Shown: positions 24,737 to 34,252, numbered from the stretch's first letter. The stretch is DNA of 56,276 nucleotides from Acidobacteriota bacterium (GCA_003222535.1 QHWJ01000229.1:1-56276); one strand, 5' to 3'. The notes: generated by a model from the letters alone, not told the origin. Program-made: numbers and translations.

Positions 24737-27637
24737 CTACCAGTCGATGCGTCCACCCAATTGTAACCGGCGACCCTGGACGATGCTGCCCGGGGTGAAG
24801 TAGTTCGGACCGACGGTCTCGTTCACGGTGAGGATCGTCGAGAAGTTCGGCAGGTTGAAGATCTCGACGAACGGCTCGACTCGAGTGTGCCCGTACCGAA
24901 ACGTCCGCGCGAGCCGCGCATCGAGCGTCTTGACGTAGTCGTAGTACTGCGTCGTCGGATCGACGGCCACCACGGTCAGGTTGCCGCCGCCGGTCAGCGC
25001 GAGCCCCGCGATCGCGCTGTTGAAGGTGTAGAACGACCCGACGCTGATGCCGGGCCGCGCCTGGAACGTGGCACTCACGCTGACGCCGTACGGCAAGGTG
25101 TATGCGCCCGACGCTTTGTACAGCGTCTGGAAGGGCGGGACCAGGCTGCAGAAACGAAAATTGTTCGGATTCGACGGCGTCGCATTCGCGGCCGTCGTCG
25201 CCGGGCCGTCGCAGTTGTTCGTGGCCGTTCGTTCCGTCGTCACGCCTCCGAAGACGAATCCGCGCCCCAGGCGCGCGTTCACGCTCACCTCGATGCCGTT
25301 GTACACACGCGAGTTCTTGTCGGACCAGGTGACCACGTTGTTCACCAGACCGAGCCTGGCCGGATTCAGGTTGTACATCGTGATCGACTGGCCGCCGCCG
25401 CCGGGCAGACTTGAATTGTTCGGTATGACAATCGTAAACGGCGTGTAGTCGGTGTCCGGATTGACCAGCGTGTTCCGCGTCACCTGCAGGTGCTGGAACG
25501 TCCGATGATAGTAGCCGCCGGTGACCGACACTCTCGGGAAGAGCTCGTGCTGCACCGTGACCGCCTCTTCCCAATTCGTCGGACGGGGCAGGTCGGGATC
25601 GAACTGCGTGCCGCCCGCCGGCAGACCGAAATTGTTGTTGCGTGTCGGACCGACGATCTCGTTGAGCTGCACGTTGCCGCTCGCGTCGAAGATCGTGCCG
25701 TTGCGGTCGAGATCGCTCCAGGTCCGCGCGTCGGTCTGAGCGGCGAGCGGATTGACCGACGAGGCCAGGCCGAGCGCCTGCTGGCCAACGAACTTGCCGA
25801 TCGAGGTCTTGAGCGCCGTCTTGCCGGTTCCAAAGAGATCGTAGGACGCGCCGAAGCGGACCGTCCAGTCCTTCCAGCACGGCACGCAGGAGATCGGATC
25901 GATGTGCGCGCGCGCCGCCTGAGCCGCGGCCGACATGAAGCGTCCACCGGCCGCCGACTCCTCGGGTATCGACGCGTTGAAATAGTCGAAGCGCGCGCCG
26001 TAGGTCAGCGTCAACTGCTTCAGCGTCCACTTGTCCTGCGCAAACCACCCGAGGTTGGCGTTCAGGTTCTCACGGCGCTTGAACGGTGAATTCGTCAGGC
26101 TGACCGTGCTCGGCGTCGCGACACCGTTCTGATTCACGTAGGTCAACACGGAAATGTCGCCGCGGCGCTCCACTTTCGTGGTTTCGTACCCCCACTGCTG
26201 GTTCACGCCGATCTTCACGTTGTGGGAGCCGGTCACGTAGGACACATTCGCCACGGTGTTCCAGATCTGGTTGAAGTAATCCTGCGGAGCGGTCGCGGAC
26301 GCGACGGTGCGCACGCTGGTCGACGAGTTGAAATGCTGGATGTCGAGAGGACCGTTTTCCGGCTGGTAATTGAATTTGTACGTGGGCACGGCCAGCGACT
26401 GACCAATCTCGAGGAGCAGGCGGCTGGTGATCGGCGAGGTCCATTTGATCTGCGACCCGTATTGCAGCGGCGTCGGCAGCCAGTACGCCGCTTCGGGCGA
26501 AATGCACGACACGCTGTTGAAGCTGGTCGCCGTGCACCCCACGTCGAATCTCCTGGTGCCGCCCTGCGATTTGTAGAACGCCCAGACGATCTTGTTTCGC
26601 TCGCTCGCCTGCCATGTCAGGCGAACCGTCGAGTGCGGCGCCACCTGCCCGCCCGACTCCGAGGTGCCGCCCTGCGGGAAGTACGCCGTGGGCAGTGAAA
26701 TCCGGTTGTTCGTCTGAGACACGCGCTGCGCGAAAAGGAACCACAGTCGGCTCCGCCGGATCGGTCCGCCCACGACGGCATTGACGTCGTAGGTGTAATC
26801 GATGCTGCTGCCGGCCGAGATATACGGCTTCAGCTCGCCGGTGATGTTGTCGTTCTGCAGCGATCCGGTGCCGCCGAACACGCGCAGGATGCCGGCGAAG
26901 GTGTTACCGCCCTCTTTCGGGATCGAATCCATCCGCACACCGCCGAGCGCATTTTCGGCGGACTGCGATCCGGCGTCGTAGACGAGCTCCTGCTGTGCGA
27001 GCTCGTTGACGCCGACGCCGTTGCCCTGCTGGCCGTTCTGCGTCAGGTTCTGGCCGATGTTCATGCCGTCGAAGTAGATGTGCTGGTCCTCTCGCAGCGA
27101 GCCGTGGATGCTCATGTTGCTGGTGAACCCTTGACTGTAGAAGCTGACGCCGGGCACGAGGCTCGCGCCTCCCTGCATGGTCCGCGCGGCGGGCAGCACG
27201 TCCAGCGCCTGTCGGTTGAGGACGGCCTGATTCTGCGTGCTCTGCGTGTCGACGACCGGCGACGCGCCGGTGACGGTCACCGTCTCCTCGAGGGTGCCGA
27301 CCGCCAGCGCGGCGTTCACCTGCGCCGCAAATGCGCCCTCCAGCACGATGCCTTCGCGCTTGACGGTTCTGAAGCCGGGCAGCGTGAACGTGACGGTGTA
27401 GGTGCCGGGACGAAGATCGATGATCGAATAGCGACCCGCGCCATCGGTCACGGCGCTCCGCACCTGCTCGATCAAGGCGGGACTCGCCGCCTCGACGGTG
27501 ACGCCGGGCATCACGGCGCCCGACGAGTCCTGGACGACTCCAACGATGCTCGCGCGCTGCTGCGCGCGCGCCGTCGCCGGGACGAGAAGGAGAGCGGCGC
27601 ACGTACAGGCGATCGCGGCGTCCGTCACTCGACGCAT
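24737..27637 (-). CDS. Oar-like TonB-dependent receptor with carboxypeptidase-regulatory domain
   Basis: This 966-residue protein has a signal peptide ending ATARAQ. A carboxypeptidase-regulatory-like beta-sandwich (residues about 30-110; GVVQDSSGAVMPGVTVEAAS) is followed by the plug (about 115-230) and a large barrel ending in Trp (LQLGGRIDW). This is the Oar/SusC-like architecture common in Acidobacteria. AGGAGGG precedes the ATG. It probably imports a peptide, glycan or other large ligand in a TonB-dependent way. A strong promoter lies at 27667-27695, divergent from the next gene. Confidence 0.93.
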   Translation of the reverse strand: MRRVTDAAIACTCAALLLVPATARAQQRASIVGVVQDSSGAVMPGVTVEAASPALIEQVRSAVTDGAGRYSIIDLRPGTYTVTFTLPGFRTVKREGIVLEGAFAAQVNAALAVGTLEETVTVTGASPVVDTQSTQNQAVLNRQALDVLPAARTMQGGASLVPGVSFYSQGFTSNMSIHGSLREDQHIYFDGMNIGQNLTQNGQQGNGVGVNELAQQELVYDAGSQSAENALGGVRMDSIPKEGGNTFAGILRVFGGTGSLQNDNITGELKPYISAGSSIDYTYDVNAVVGGPIRRSRLWFLFAQRVSQTNNRISLPTAYFPQGGTSESGGQVAPHSTVRLTWQASERNKIVWAFYKSQGGTRRFDVGCTATSFNSVSCISPEAAYWLPTPLQYGSQIKWTSPITSRLLLEIGQSLAVPTYKFNYQPENGPLDIQHFNSSTSVRTVASATAPQDYFNQIWNTVANVSYVTGSHNVKIGVNQQWGYETTKVERRGDISVLTYVNQNGVATPSTVSLTNSPFKRRENLNANLGWFAQDKWTLKQLTLTYGARFDYFNASIPEESAAGGRFMSAAAQAARAHIDPISCVPCWKDWTVRFGASYDLFGTGKTALKTSIGKFVGQQALGLASSVNPLAAQTDARTWSDLDRNGTIFDASGNVQLNEIVGPTRNNNFGLPAGGTQFDPDLPRPTNWEEAVTVQHELFPRVSVTGGYYHRTFQHLQVTRNTLVNPDTDYTPFTIVIPNNSSLPGGGGQSITMYNLNPARLGLVNNVVTWSDKNSRVYNGIEVSVNARLGRGFVFGGVTTERTATNNCDGPATTAANATPSNPNNFRFCSLVPPFQTLYKASGAYTLPYGVSVSATFQARPGISVGSFYTFNSAIAGLALTGGGNLTVVAVDPTTQYYDYVKTLDARLARTFRYGHTRVEPFVEIFNLPNFSTILTVNETVGPNYFTPGSIVQGRRLQLGGRIDW

Positions 27638-27666
27638 TGGGGCCCTCCTGCCGGCTTGTGGCCCTG

Positions 27667-27695
27667 ATACTCGGACCTGCCCTGTTCAGTGTCAA
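27667..27695 (-). promoter_or_regulatory. Sigma-70-like promoter for the Oar receptor gene
   Basis: On the minus strand TTGACA (27695-27690) and GAGTAT (27672-27667) are spaced by 17 bases, about 30 bases before the start codon. Confidence 0.65.
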
Positions 27696-27733
27696 CAGTT
27701 CTTTTCAGCGTCTTCGGTAAGTCTTTGTAGAAC

Positions 27734-27763
27734 CTTGACATTCTGAGGTGAGTGCAGCCAGTA
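27734..27763 (+). promoter_or_regulatory. Sigma-70-like promoter for the secreted-protein gene
   Basis: TTGACA (27734-27739) is followed after about 18 bases by CAGTAT, with the GTG start at 27791. It is divergent from the receptor promoter, 38 bases away. Confidence 0.55.
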
Positions 27764-27790
27764 TGTTCGCCTGCGGGAGGTGTGTTCCAC

Positions 27791-28660
27791 GTGCGAAAAA
27801 CGTTGACTGGCGTGTTGATCGCGGTCGTCGCAGCCGCGGCCGGAGCTCTCTTCGCCGTAACGGCGATCCCGCTGTCCGGACAGGCACCGCCTTACCGGGC
27901 GCCGCGGACCGCCGACGGCAAACCGGATCTCAACGGCATCTGGCAGGCAAATAGCGAAGCCAATTACGATCTCGAGGCCCACATGGCGCGGCCGGCGCTC
28001 GCGCTCAGGGCCGGACCGTACGGCCCCGTGCCCGCGGCGGCGGTGCTGGCGCTCGGCGCGGTCGGAGCGGTGCCCCCGGGGTTGGGCGTCGTCGAAGGCG
28101 GCCCGATTCCGTACAAGCCGGAGGCGGCCGCCAAGAAGAAAGACAACCAGGATCACTGGCTCGAGCGCGATCCCGAAATCAAGTGCTATCTGCCGGGCGT
28201 GCCGCGCGCGACCTACATGCCGCAGCCGTTTCAGATTCTCCAGAGCCAGAGCGCCCTGTTCATTGCCTACCAATATGCCGGAGCCGTGCGGAACATCTAT
28301 CTGAAAAACCCCGGGCCGCCGCCGGTCGACTCCTGGATGGGCCAGTCGTCCGCCCGGTGGGAAGGCGAAACGCTCGTCGTCGACGCCACGGGTTTCAACG
28401 ACAGCACATGGTTCGACCGGGCCGGCAACTTCCACAGCGATCAGCTCCACGTCGTAGAGCGTTACACCCGTACGTCACCGGACGTGATCAGCTACGAAGC
28501 GACGATCGAGGATCCGCAAACCTTCACGCGGCCGTGGAAGATCAGCCTGCCGCTCTACCGCCGGGTCGAGAAGAACGCGCAGCTCATGGACTTCAAGTGC
28601 GTGGAGTTCGTCGAAGAGCTGCTGTACGGCCAGTGGCGCAAGACGCCGCTGCCCAGGTAA
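27791..28660 (+). CDS. Secreted protein, 'TADGKPDLNGIWQ' family
   Basis: GTG at 27791 is preferred because GGGAGG lies ten bases upstream and a signal peptide follows (RKTLTGVLIAVVAAAAGALF); an in-frame ATG at 27752 lacks this. The mature protein opens with PRTADGKPDLNGIWQ and includes WEGETLVVDATGFNDSTWF and VVERYTRTSPDVISYEATIE. These match motifs in the three longer proteins at 28.7, 30.4 and 34.3 kb, so it is a shorter relative. The function is unknown; the family is frequent in Acidobacteria as secreted proteins near TonB receptors. It forms a run with the next three genes. Confidence 0.8.
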   Translation: MRKTLTGVLIAVVAAAAGALFAVTAIPLSGQAPPYRAPRTADGKPDLNGIWQANSEANYDLEAHMARPALALRAGPYGPVPAAAVLALGAVGAVPPGLGVVEGGPIPYKPEAAAKKKDNQDHWLERDPEIKCYLPGVPRATYMPQPFQILQSQSALFIAYQYAGAVRNIYLKNPGPPPVDSWMGQSSARWEGETLVVDATGFNDSTWFDRAGNFHSDQLHVVERYTRTSPDVISYEATIEDPQTFTRPWKISLPLYRRVEKNAQLMDFKCVEFVEELLYGQWRKTPLPR

Positions 28661-28678
28661 GGTCAGGGAACTGTCTCG

Positions 28679-29776
28679 ATGCGTCAACAGCTGTTCACGG
28701 CGTCATGCGTCTTCGCTGGTGTGATCGCCGGGGTGTGCTCGACGCCGGTACACGTGGCCGGCCAGGCGCCCAAAGCGGCCGCGACAACAAAGGGCTCGAT
28801 TCCCCGGCTGGCTGACGGCCATCCGGATCTGCAGGGGACGTTCGACCTCGCGACGCTGACGCCGGTCGAGCGTCAGGCCGGCACACCGATCACCCTGACC
28901 GACGAGCAGGCGGCGAAGCTCGAAAAGCAGGTGGCCGCGACGAAGAACTACCAGGCGAGACCGGTCGACGGCGATCGTCCGGCGCCTCCGGTCGGCGGAG
29001 ACGGATCGGCGGGCCCGGCCGGCAATGTCGGCGGGTACAACAGTTTCTGGATTGATTCCGGGTCGCACTACTCGGTCATCGATGGACAGAAGCGCGCCTC
29101 GATCCTCGTCGACCCACCTGATGGGCGCATACCACCGCTGACGCCGGCGGGACGGCAACGTGTTGCCCTCAACGTCCGGCCGACCTCGGATCAATCCGCT
29201 CGCGAGGACGACCCGGGGTTCGAACCTAACGGCGCCTACGACGATCCCGAGAGGCGGCCGCTCGGCGAGCGCTGCCTGATGGGATTCGGCTCGACGTCGG
29301 GTCCGCCCGTGCTGCCGAACTACTTCTACAACAACCTGCATCAGATCGTGCAGACGCCCGGCTCGGTGCTGATCCTCACCGAGATGGTCCACGACGCGCG
29401 CATCGTCCGGATGAACAGCGAGCACCTGCCGAAGACGATCAGGAAGTGGATGGGCGATTCCGTCGGCCACTGGGAAGGCGACACGCTCGTGGTCGACACG
29501 ACGAACTTCTCCGACAAGACCCGGTACCGCGGATCCACCGAGAACCTGCACATCGTCGAGCGCTTCACGCGCGTGGACCCGAAGACGGTGCTCTACCGGT
29601 TCACGGTGGAGGATCCAGACACGTGGACCGGAGCGTGGACGGGCGAGTACCCCTGGCAGGCGACCGACGAGCTCATGTACGAATACGCGTGCCACGAGGC
29701 CAACTACGCGCTGGGTAACATCCTCCGGGGCGCGCGGCTGAAGGAAGCCAACGACGCGAAGAAAACGAAACAATAG
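28679..29776 (+). CDS. Secreted protein of the 'DGHPDLQGTFD' family, copy 1
   Basis: The 365-residue product has a signal peptide (QQLFTASCVFAGVIAGVCST) and a domain opening RLADGHPDLQGTFDLATLTP. It then has GGYNSFWIDSG, LVDPPDGRIPPLTP, GERCLMGFGSTSGPP, the block HWEGDTLVVDTTNFSDKTRY and the final EYACHEANYALGNI. No known catalytic motif is visible. It is a close paralogue of the gene at 30412-31464 (the same blocks in the same order) and is related to the one at 34250-35242. It starts 18 bases after the previous gene and is 12 bases from the DUF6152 gene, so co-transcription is likely. Confidence 0.85.
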   Translation: MRQQLFTASCVFAGVIAGVCSTPVHVAGQAPKAAATTKGSIPRLADGHPDLQGTFDLATLTPVERQAGTPITLTDEQAAKLEKQVAATKNYQARPVDGDRPAPPVGGDGSAGPAGNVGGYNSFWIDSGSHYSVIDGQKRASILVDPPDGRIPPLTPAGRQRVALNVRPTSDQSAREDDPGFEPNGAYDDPERRPLGERCLMGFGSTSGPPVLPNYFYNNLHQIVQTPGSVLILTEMVHDARIVRMNSEHLPKTIRKWMGDSVGHWEGDTLVVDTTNFSDKTRYRGSTENLHIVERFTRVDPKTVLYRFTVEDPDTWTGAWTGEYPWQATDELMYEYACHEANYALGNILRGARLKEANDAKKTKQ

Positions 29777-29788
29777 GGCGAGGTGGTC

Positions 29789-30277
29789 ATGATTCGCACA
29801 AATCTCTTGTTGTCCGCGGCGGGTCTGTTCCTGGTGACGGCACCGGTGTGGGGGCATCACGCGTTCGGCGGTGAATTCGATCCGAACAAGCCGGTGTTGT
29901 TGAAAGGCCCGGTGACCAAGGTCGAGTGGGTGAATCCGCACGCGTGGATTCACGTGGAGGTTCCGAAGGAGGACGGCGCCCAATCCTGTCAATTCACGCC
30001 GAACGCGAAGTGCGAGGAGTGGATGGTCGAGGGCGGCACGCCGAACACCCTGCTCCGGCGGGGCATCACCAGAGAGTCGCTCAAGGTCGGCACCGTCCTG
30101 GTCATCGACGGCTACCAGGCGCGCGACCATTCATTGTTGAGAGCGAACGGCCGCAACGTCACGTACCCGGACGGCAAGAAGCTGTTCCTGGGCTCGTCCG
30201 GCACCGGTGCGCCGACCGACGGCGCGGATCCGACTGACGCCGCCAAGCCCACGGGACGTGGCAGAGGCGGCCTCTGA
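29789..30277 (+). CDS. Secreted DUF6152-family protein
   Basis: ATG at 29789 has GAGG five bases upstream. The 162-residue protein has a signal peptide (IRTNLLLSAAGLFLVTAPVW) and begins as a mature protein with GHHAFGGEFDPNKPV. It continues with GPVTKVEWVNPHAWIHVEV, the typical DUF6152 pattern of an OB-like beta-barrel. The C-terminus is Gly/Arg-rich (GRGRGGL). It lies between two near-identical paralogues of the 'DGHPDLQG' family, a pairing I associate with this family in Acidobacteria. The role is unknown. Its stop is followed at once by an ATTGCGG heptamer array. Confidence 0.85.
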   Translation: MIRTNLLLSAAGLFLVTAPVWGHHAFGGEFDPNKPVLLKGPVTKVEWVNPHAWIHVEVPKEDGAQSCQFTPNAKCEEWMVEGGTPNTLLRRGITRESLKVGTVLVIDGYQARDHSLLRANGRNVTYPDGKKLFLGSSGTGAPTDGADPTDAAKPTGRGRGGL

Positions 30278-30400
30278 TATTGCGGATTGCGGATTGCGGA
30301 TTATTGCGGATTGAGAATCCGCGGTCCGCAGTCGCAAATCCAATCCACAATCCAATCCGCAGTCCGTAATCCGCAATCCGAGATCCGCAATTCGAAGGCG
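30278..30400. repeat. Heptamer array (ATTGCGG / ATCCGCA) with inverted halves
   Basis: Units of ATTGCGG on the left face ATCCGCA/ATCCACA units on the right, forming a long hairpin that starts two bases after the stop codon. Confidence 0.88.
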
Positions 30401-30411
30401 CGGAGGCTGTT

Positions 30412-31464
30412 ATGCGTACGACTCTCGCCGTCACCCTCGCCCTTGTCGCCCTTACGGCGGCGCTCGCTTCCGGGCAGACTGCCAAGCCGATCCCCCGTAC
30501 CGCCGATGGCCATCCCGATCTTCAAGGCACCTATGACATCGCGACCATGACGCCGCTCGAGCGGGCCGCGGCGACGCCGCTCGTGATGACAAAGGAGGAA
30601 GCCGCCAAACTCGAGCAGCAGCGATCCGATCGCGTGCAGCGCGCGGCCCTGCCGAGCAAGGGGGACAGAAGCGCCCCACCGGTCGGCGGAGATGGATCGG
30701 CCGGCGCCGCGGGGAACGTCGGCGGCTACAACAACTTCTGGATCGACAACGGCACGGAATACTTCAGCATCGACGGCCAGAAGCGGATGTCGGTGATTGT
30801 GGATCCGCCGGATGGACGTATTCCAGCCCTCGTACCCGCAGCTGAGGAGCGGGCCGCCGGTCGCGTGGCGCGGCCGACGGCCGACGCGCAGGAGAGCGAC
30901 CCTGGCTTCGAAGGCACGACCGCGTACGACGACATGGAGCGCCGCCCGCTGGGCGAGCGCTGTCTGCTGGGATTCGGATCGACGTCAGGACCGCCCTCGC
31001 TTCCGGTGCTCTACAACAATCTTCATCAGATCGTGCAGACCGCCGACTCCGTCATGATTCTCAACGAGATGGTCCACGACGCGCGGATCGTCCGGATGAA
31101 CAGCGAGCATCTGCCGACGACGATCAGGAAGTGGCTGGGCGATTCGGTCGGCCGCTGGGATGGCGACACGCTCGTCGTCGACACGACCAATTTCACCGAC
31201 AAGACACGGTTCAGACAGTCGAGCGAGAACCTGCACGTCGTCGAGCGCTTCACGCGGATCGACGCGAAGACGCTGCGCTATCGGTTCACGGTCGAGGATC
31301 CGTCGACGTGGGTGCGCGCCTGGTCGGGCGAGGAGGCGTGGCCCGCCACCAACGATTTGATGTACGAATACGCGTGCCACGAGGCCAACTACGCGCTTGG
31401 CGACATCATGCGCGGCGCGCGGCTTCGAGAAGCCGACGCGGCGAGGAAGACCAAACAACAGTAG
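30412..31464 (+). CDS. Secreted protein of the 'DGHPDLQGTYD' family, copy 2
   Basis: The 350-residue protein has a signal peptide (RTTLAVTLALVALTAALASG) and then PRTADGHPDLQGTYDIATMTP. It shares the sequence blocks GGYNNFWIDNG, VDPPDGRIPALVP, GERCLLGFGSTSGPP and RWDGDTLVVDTTNFTDKTRF with copy 1 and ends with EYACHEANYALGDIM. It is clearly a tandem duplicate of 28679-29776 separated by the DUF6152 gene and a repeat array. The function is unknown. The two may form a secreted complex with DUF6152, but that is inference. Confidence 0.85.
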   Translation: MRTTLAVTLALVALTAALASGQTAKPIPRTADGHPDLQGTYDIATMTPLERAAATPLVMTKEEAAKLEQQRSDRVQRAALPSKGDRSAPPVGGDGSAGAAGNVGGYNNFWIDNGTEYFSIDGQKRMSVIVDPPDGRIPALVPAAEERAAGRVARPTADAQESDPGFEGTTAYDDMERRPLGERCLLGFGSTSGPPSLPVLYNNLHQIVQTADSVMILNEMVHDARIVRMNSEHLPTTIRKWLGDSVGRWDGDTLVVDTTNFTDKTRFRQSSENLHVVERFTRIDAKTLRYRFTVEDPSTWVRAWSGEEAWPATNDLMYEYACHEANYALGDIMRGARLREADAARKTKQQ

Positions 31465-31477
31465 ACCGCGAAGCGCT

Positions 31478-31590
31478 CATGGTTCGACAAGCTCACCATG
31501 AGCGCTCCCGAGCCCTTCAACTCGCCGCTCACCCTGAGCCCGTCGAAGGGTGAGCCTCTCGCTCAGGACAGGCCTGTCGAAGGATGCGTT
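31478..31590. repeat. CTTCGACAGGCTCA-type repeat cluster
   Basis: Direct and inverted copies (GGTTCGACAAGCTCACCATG, CCCGTCGAAGGGTGAGCC, GCCTGTCGAAGGATGCG) lie after copy 2. The remaining bases to 31715 hold no recognisable gene. Confidence 0.88.
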
Positions 31591-31715
31591 CTCTGCGGTT
31601 TCCGACTTCTATCCGGAAAATCCTATCCACGTCCGCCGGCGGCGACGCCGAACCACAGCTTCAGCGACACGAGTGCGACCGGCTTGAAGTACAGCGATCG
31701 CGCCCGCGACTCATC

Positions 31716-32963
31716 CTAGCGCGGTACGGCCGGAGCCGGTTTGGCGAACTTCGCCGCGTCAATCGCGACATTCGGCTGCACCTCGCTCAGCTCAACGACA
31801 TCTCGACCCGACACCCATGCAAAGGACCACCGAAACGGCACCTTGACCCCGGCAACCGCCCGATAGTCATCGAAGTCGATCTGCGTGGGCACGCGGCCCA
31901 TCGCCGAGTTGGCGTAGCGCACGACGCGCTTCAGTAGGCCCGACTCCACGTCGAAGTAGAGCGTGGCGACGGCCCCCCCGGCGCCGGTTCCCTGAAGAAC
32001 ATTGACCGGGCGGCCGGCGATGTCACTCGGTAAGCTCGCGCGCCATTGGCCGAGGACCTGCTTGACGCGACCTGGAATGGACAATTCCGCGTCCAGCCTG
32101 GCGCCGTCCAGCTCTCCTCCGGTCAAATCCATCACCGGCACCGGCGTGACCGGCGATGCGAGCCAACCGGCGCGACCGTCGAAAGTCATCGTCTTGGTTC
32201 CGACCTCCGTGTGGATGATCGTGGTGCGCTGATTGGGAGCTTTGACATAGATTTCGGCCGGGCTCGGAAAGGATCCCGCGTACCCGGTGGCCTTCCCCTT
32301 GCCGACAAAGCTCGTAAGCTTGGCCAGGCGCTCGGCCCCGCCAACGGCCTGAATGTACTTGTCGAGAACCTGGCCGGGGGATGGCGCGCCGGCAGCCTGC
32401 TGGAAGAGGTCGTCGGGCGCCCAGTAGATCGGTTCGCCGTACACCACATCGAGGCTCGGCGTGACTTGGGGACGATCGCTCTGCCGATGGCAGGTCCAGC
32501 AGCTGACGACCTTTCGTCCCGTGAAGTTCGTACGATTGATGGTCTCCACCATTTGCACCATCTTGCGCGCGGTCCGCTTTCTCGGAGTGTCGGCGGCCCA
32601 GTCCGGCGCATGACACTCCAGGCAGCACATGCTCAGGGCGGCCGAGAAAAGCCCCATCGCGCCCATGAATTCATCCACGGGAATGCCTTTGAGCACCTGG
32701 ACGTTCTTGAAGGCCTCTTCTGACATCTGCGGCCGCTGTGGCTGTGGCGGCCCCGCCTGCGCTCCCGCCTGCACGAATCCCGGACGGCCGCAGGCGTCGG
32801 ACAGGACCGTACCCCGCTCCGCTTTCTTATTCGAAGGAATGGCGGAAGCCGCCGCCGCGCTCGTGGACATCCCGGTCCCACCTCTGACCAACGCGACGCC
32901 GATCAGCCACACGATCGTCGCTCCAGTAACAACAAACCTCATTCGCCTGGATCCGATCTGCAT
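31716..32963 (-). CDS. Di-haem cytochrome c, photosynthetic reaction-centre-cytochrome-like domain
   Basis: ATG at 32963 follows GGGAG and gives an N-terminal membrane or signal helix (MRFVVTGATIVWLIGVALV). KNVQVLKGIPVDEFMGAMG followed by CLECH (Cys114-His118) and CWTCH (Cys155-His159) matches the reaction-centre cytochrome c subunit family. Such domains are widespread in non-phototrophic Acidobacteria. The C-terminal half, from about residue 190, is a beta-rich domain resembling lipoprotein-carrier-type folds (YIQAVGGAERLAKLTSFVGK, LDGARLDAELSIPGRVKQ). It is probably an envelope electron carrier. It is divergent from the cytochrome gene at 33127. Confidence 0.85.
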   Translation of the reverse strand: MQIGSRRMRFVVTGATIVWLIGVALVRGGTGMSTSAAAASAIPSNKKAERGTVLSDACGRPGFVQAGAQAGPPQPQRPQMSEEAFKNVQVLKGIPVDEFMGAMGLFSAALSMCCLECHAPDWAADTPRKRTARKMVQMVETINRTNFTGRKVVSCWTCHRQSDRPQVTPSLDVVYGEPIYWAPDDLFQQAAGAPSPGQVLDKYIQAVGGAERLAKLTSFVGKGKATGYAGSFPSPAEIYVKAPNQRTTIIHTEVGTKTMTFDGRAGWLASPVTPVPVMDLTGGELDGARLDAELSIPGRVKQVLGQWRASLPSDIAGRPVNVLQGTGAGGAVATLYFDVESGLLKRVVRYANSAMGRVPTQIDFDDYRAVAGVKVPFRWSFAWVSGRDVVELSEVQPNVAIDAAKFAKPAPAVPR

Positions 32964-33126
32964 GTTGTCTCCCTTCCTCGGCCTCATGTCGCTCACCAGC
33001 ACCAGCCACACCCTCGTCCGGTAGTGTCCGGCTTCCGCCCTCGAATGATGCTTCGGCGGACAGGTCAGCCGGACTTCGTAGTGTATCAACGTCCCTCCCG
33101 AAGAAGAGACATGCGTCCGGTATTAT

Positions 33127-34125
33127 ATGCGGATGCGAAATCTGGCCTGGCTCCTGCTCGTCGCTTCGACGCTGCCCGCGCAGCCTCCATCGCCGTCGCC
33201 GCTTCAGAATCCTGCCGCTTCGGCGGGACAAGCGGACGTCGTACGCGCGCAGCCGGTCGGCACCATGAGCGACCTCATGGTGAAGATCATCTACCCGGCA
33301 TCGGATGCCGTCTTCTACATCGCCACGAGGGAGCCGAAGACCGAGGTGGAATGGAGCGAGCTTCAAGGCAAGACGCTGGCACTGGCAGAGTCCGCGAACC
33401 TGCTGCTGATGCCGGGGCGCGCGCGCGACCAGGACCGCTGGATGCAGGATGCGAAGCTGCTGCTCGACGCCGGCACGGCCGCGTACAGAGCGGCAAGGAG
33501 AAAAGATGTGGCAGCGCTGGAGGCGGTGAACGATCAGCTCTTGACGTCGTGCACGAGCTGCCACCAGCACTATCGACCGAACTACGGCCGCCGTCCCGCG
33601 CCGGACGCGACTGCCCCGCAGTCCGCACGTGTCGCACCCTCCGCACCCTCCGCACCAGTCCCGCTGTCCGCACCCGTCGCAACAACCCCACCCGCCCCTT
33701 CCATCGTGGGCCGGTGGAAGCTCCGGGCCGCCGAGGATCTGCGCGCGGATGGATCGGTCGCGCGATATCCGTGGGGCCAGCATCCGGTCGGGTCGATCGT
33801 CGTGGAGGGCGGCGCGTGCTACCTGCAGATCGCATCGAGCGACACGCCGTCGTTCTCAGGAGGCAGCACGCCTGTCATGGAACAGATGAAAGCTGCGCTC
33901 CTCAGCACGTACATCGCCTATTCCGGCCCATGCGCGATCAACGCATCCGAAGGGAGCGTGACGTTGAAGGTCGAGGCGGCGTGGCGCCCTGATTACGTGG
34001 GTACCGAGCAGAAGCGCTTCTTCCGTTTCCAGAACGGCGCGTTGATTTTCGGTCCGGCGCCAAACTCGATGCGCGCAGGCAACGAGACGCTGACACGCCG
34101 TTTGACGCTCGACCGTGTTCAGTAG
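33127..34125 (+). CDS. Cytochrome c'-like domain fused to a lipocalin-like domain, secreted
   Basis: The 332-residue protein has a signal peptide (NLAWLLLVASTLPAQ). A helical cytochrome c'-like domain (residues about 45-150) carries CTSCHQHY at Cys142-His146, the typical C-terminal haem site of class II cytochromes. An Ala/Pro/Ser-rich linker of about 35 residues (155-195) follows. Residues about 196-332 are a lipocalin-like beta domain (IVGRWKLRAAEDLRADGSV). This fusion is unusual: it joins a haem carrier to a small-ligand-binding barrel. It is divergent from the di-haem cytochrome gene. The start could also be ATG 33133. Confidence 0.8.
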   Translation: MRMRNLAWLLLVASTLPAQPPSPSPLQNPAASAGQADVVRAQPVGTMSDLMVKIIYPASDAVFYIATREPKTEVEWSELQGKTLALAESANLLLMPGRARDQDRWMQDAKLLLDAGTAAYRAARRKDVAALEAVNDQLLTSCTSCHQHYRPNYGRRPAPDATAPQSARVAPSAPSAPVPLSAPVATTPPAPSIVGRWKLRAAEDLRADGSVARYPWGQHPVGSIVVEGGACYLQIASSDTPSFSGGSTPVMEQMKAALLSTYIAYSGPCAINASEGSVTLKVEAAWRPDYVGTEQKRFFRFQNGALIFGPAPNSMRAGNETLTRRLTLDRVQ

Positions 34126-34142
34126 GTCCAGCCAAATCGGAC

Positions 34143-34252
34143 GGTCCAAATGCAACCACGAAGCCACGAAAAACGACGAAGGTCACGAAGAAGAATTCTT
34201 TGTACAAAGCCTTCTTCGCGTTCTTCGTGGATCTTCGTGTTTTCGTGGTCTA
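34143..34252. repeat. CACGAA-type interspersed repeat
   Basis: AACCACGAAGCCACGAAAAACG on the left faces TTCTTCGTGGATCTTCGTGT on the right. It sits between two convergent stop codons (34125 and 34250) and could serve as a bidirectional terminator. Confidence 0.85.

Noticed and set aside
31620-31715. Short minus-strand frame after the di-haem cytochrome stop (includes LYFKPVALVSLKLWFG)
   Set aside because: It might be a remnant or read-through tail, but it is only about 30 residues with no start or family match.
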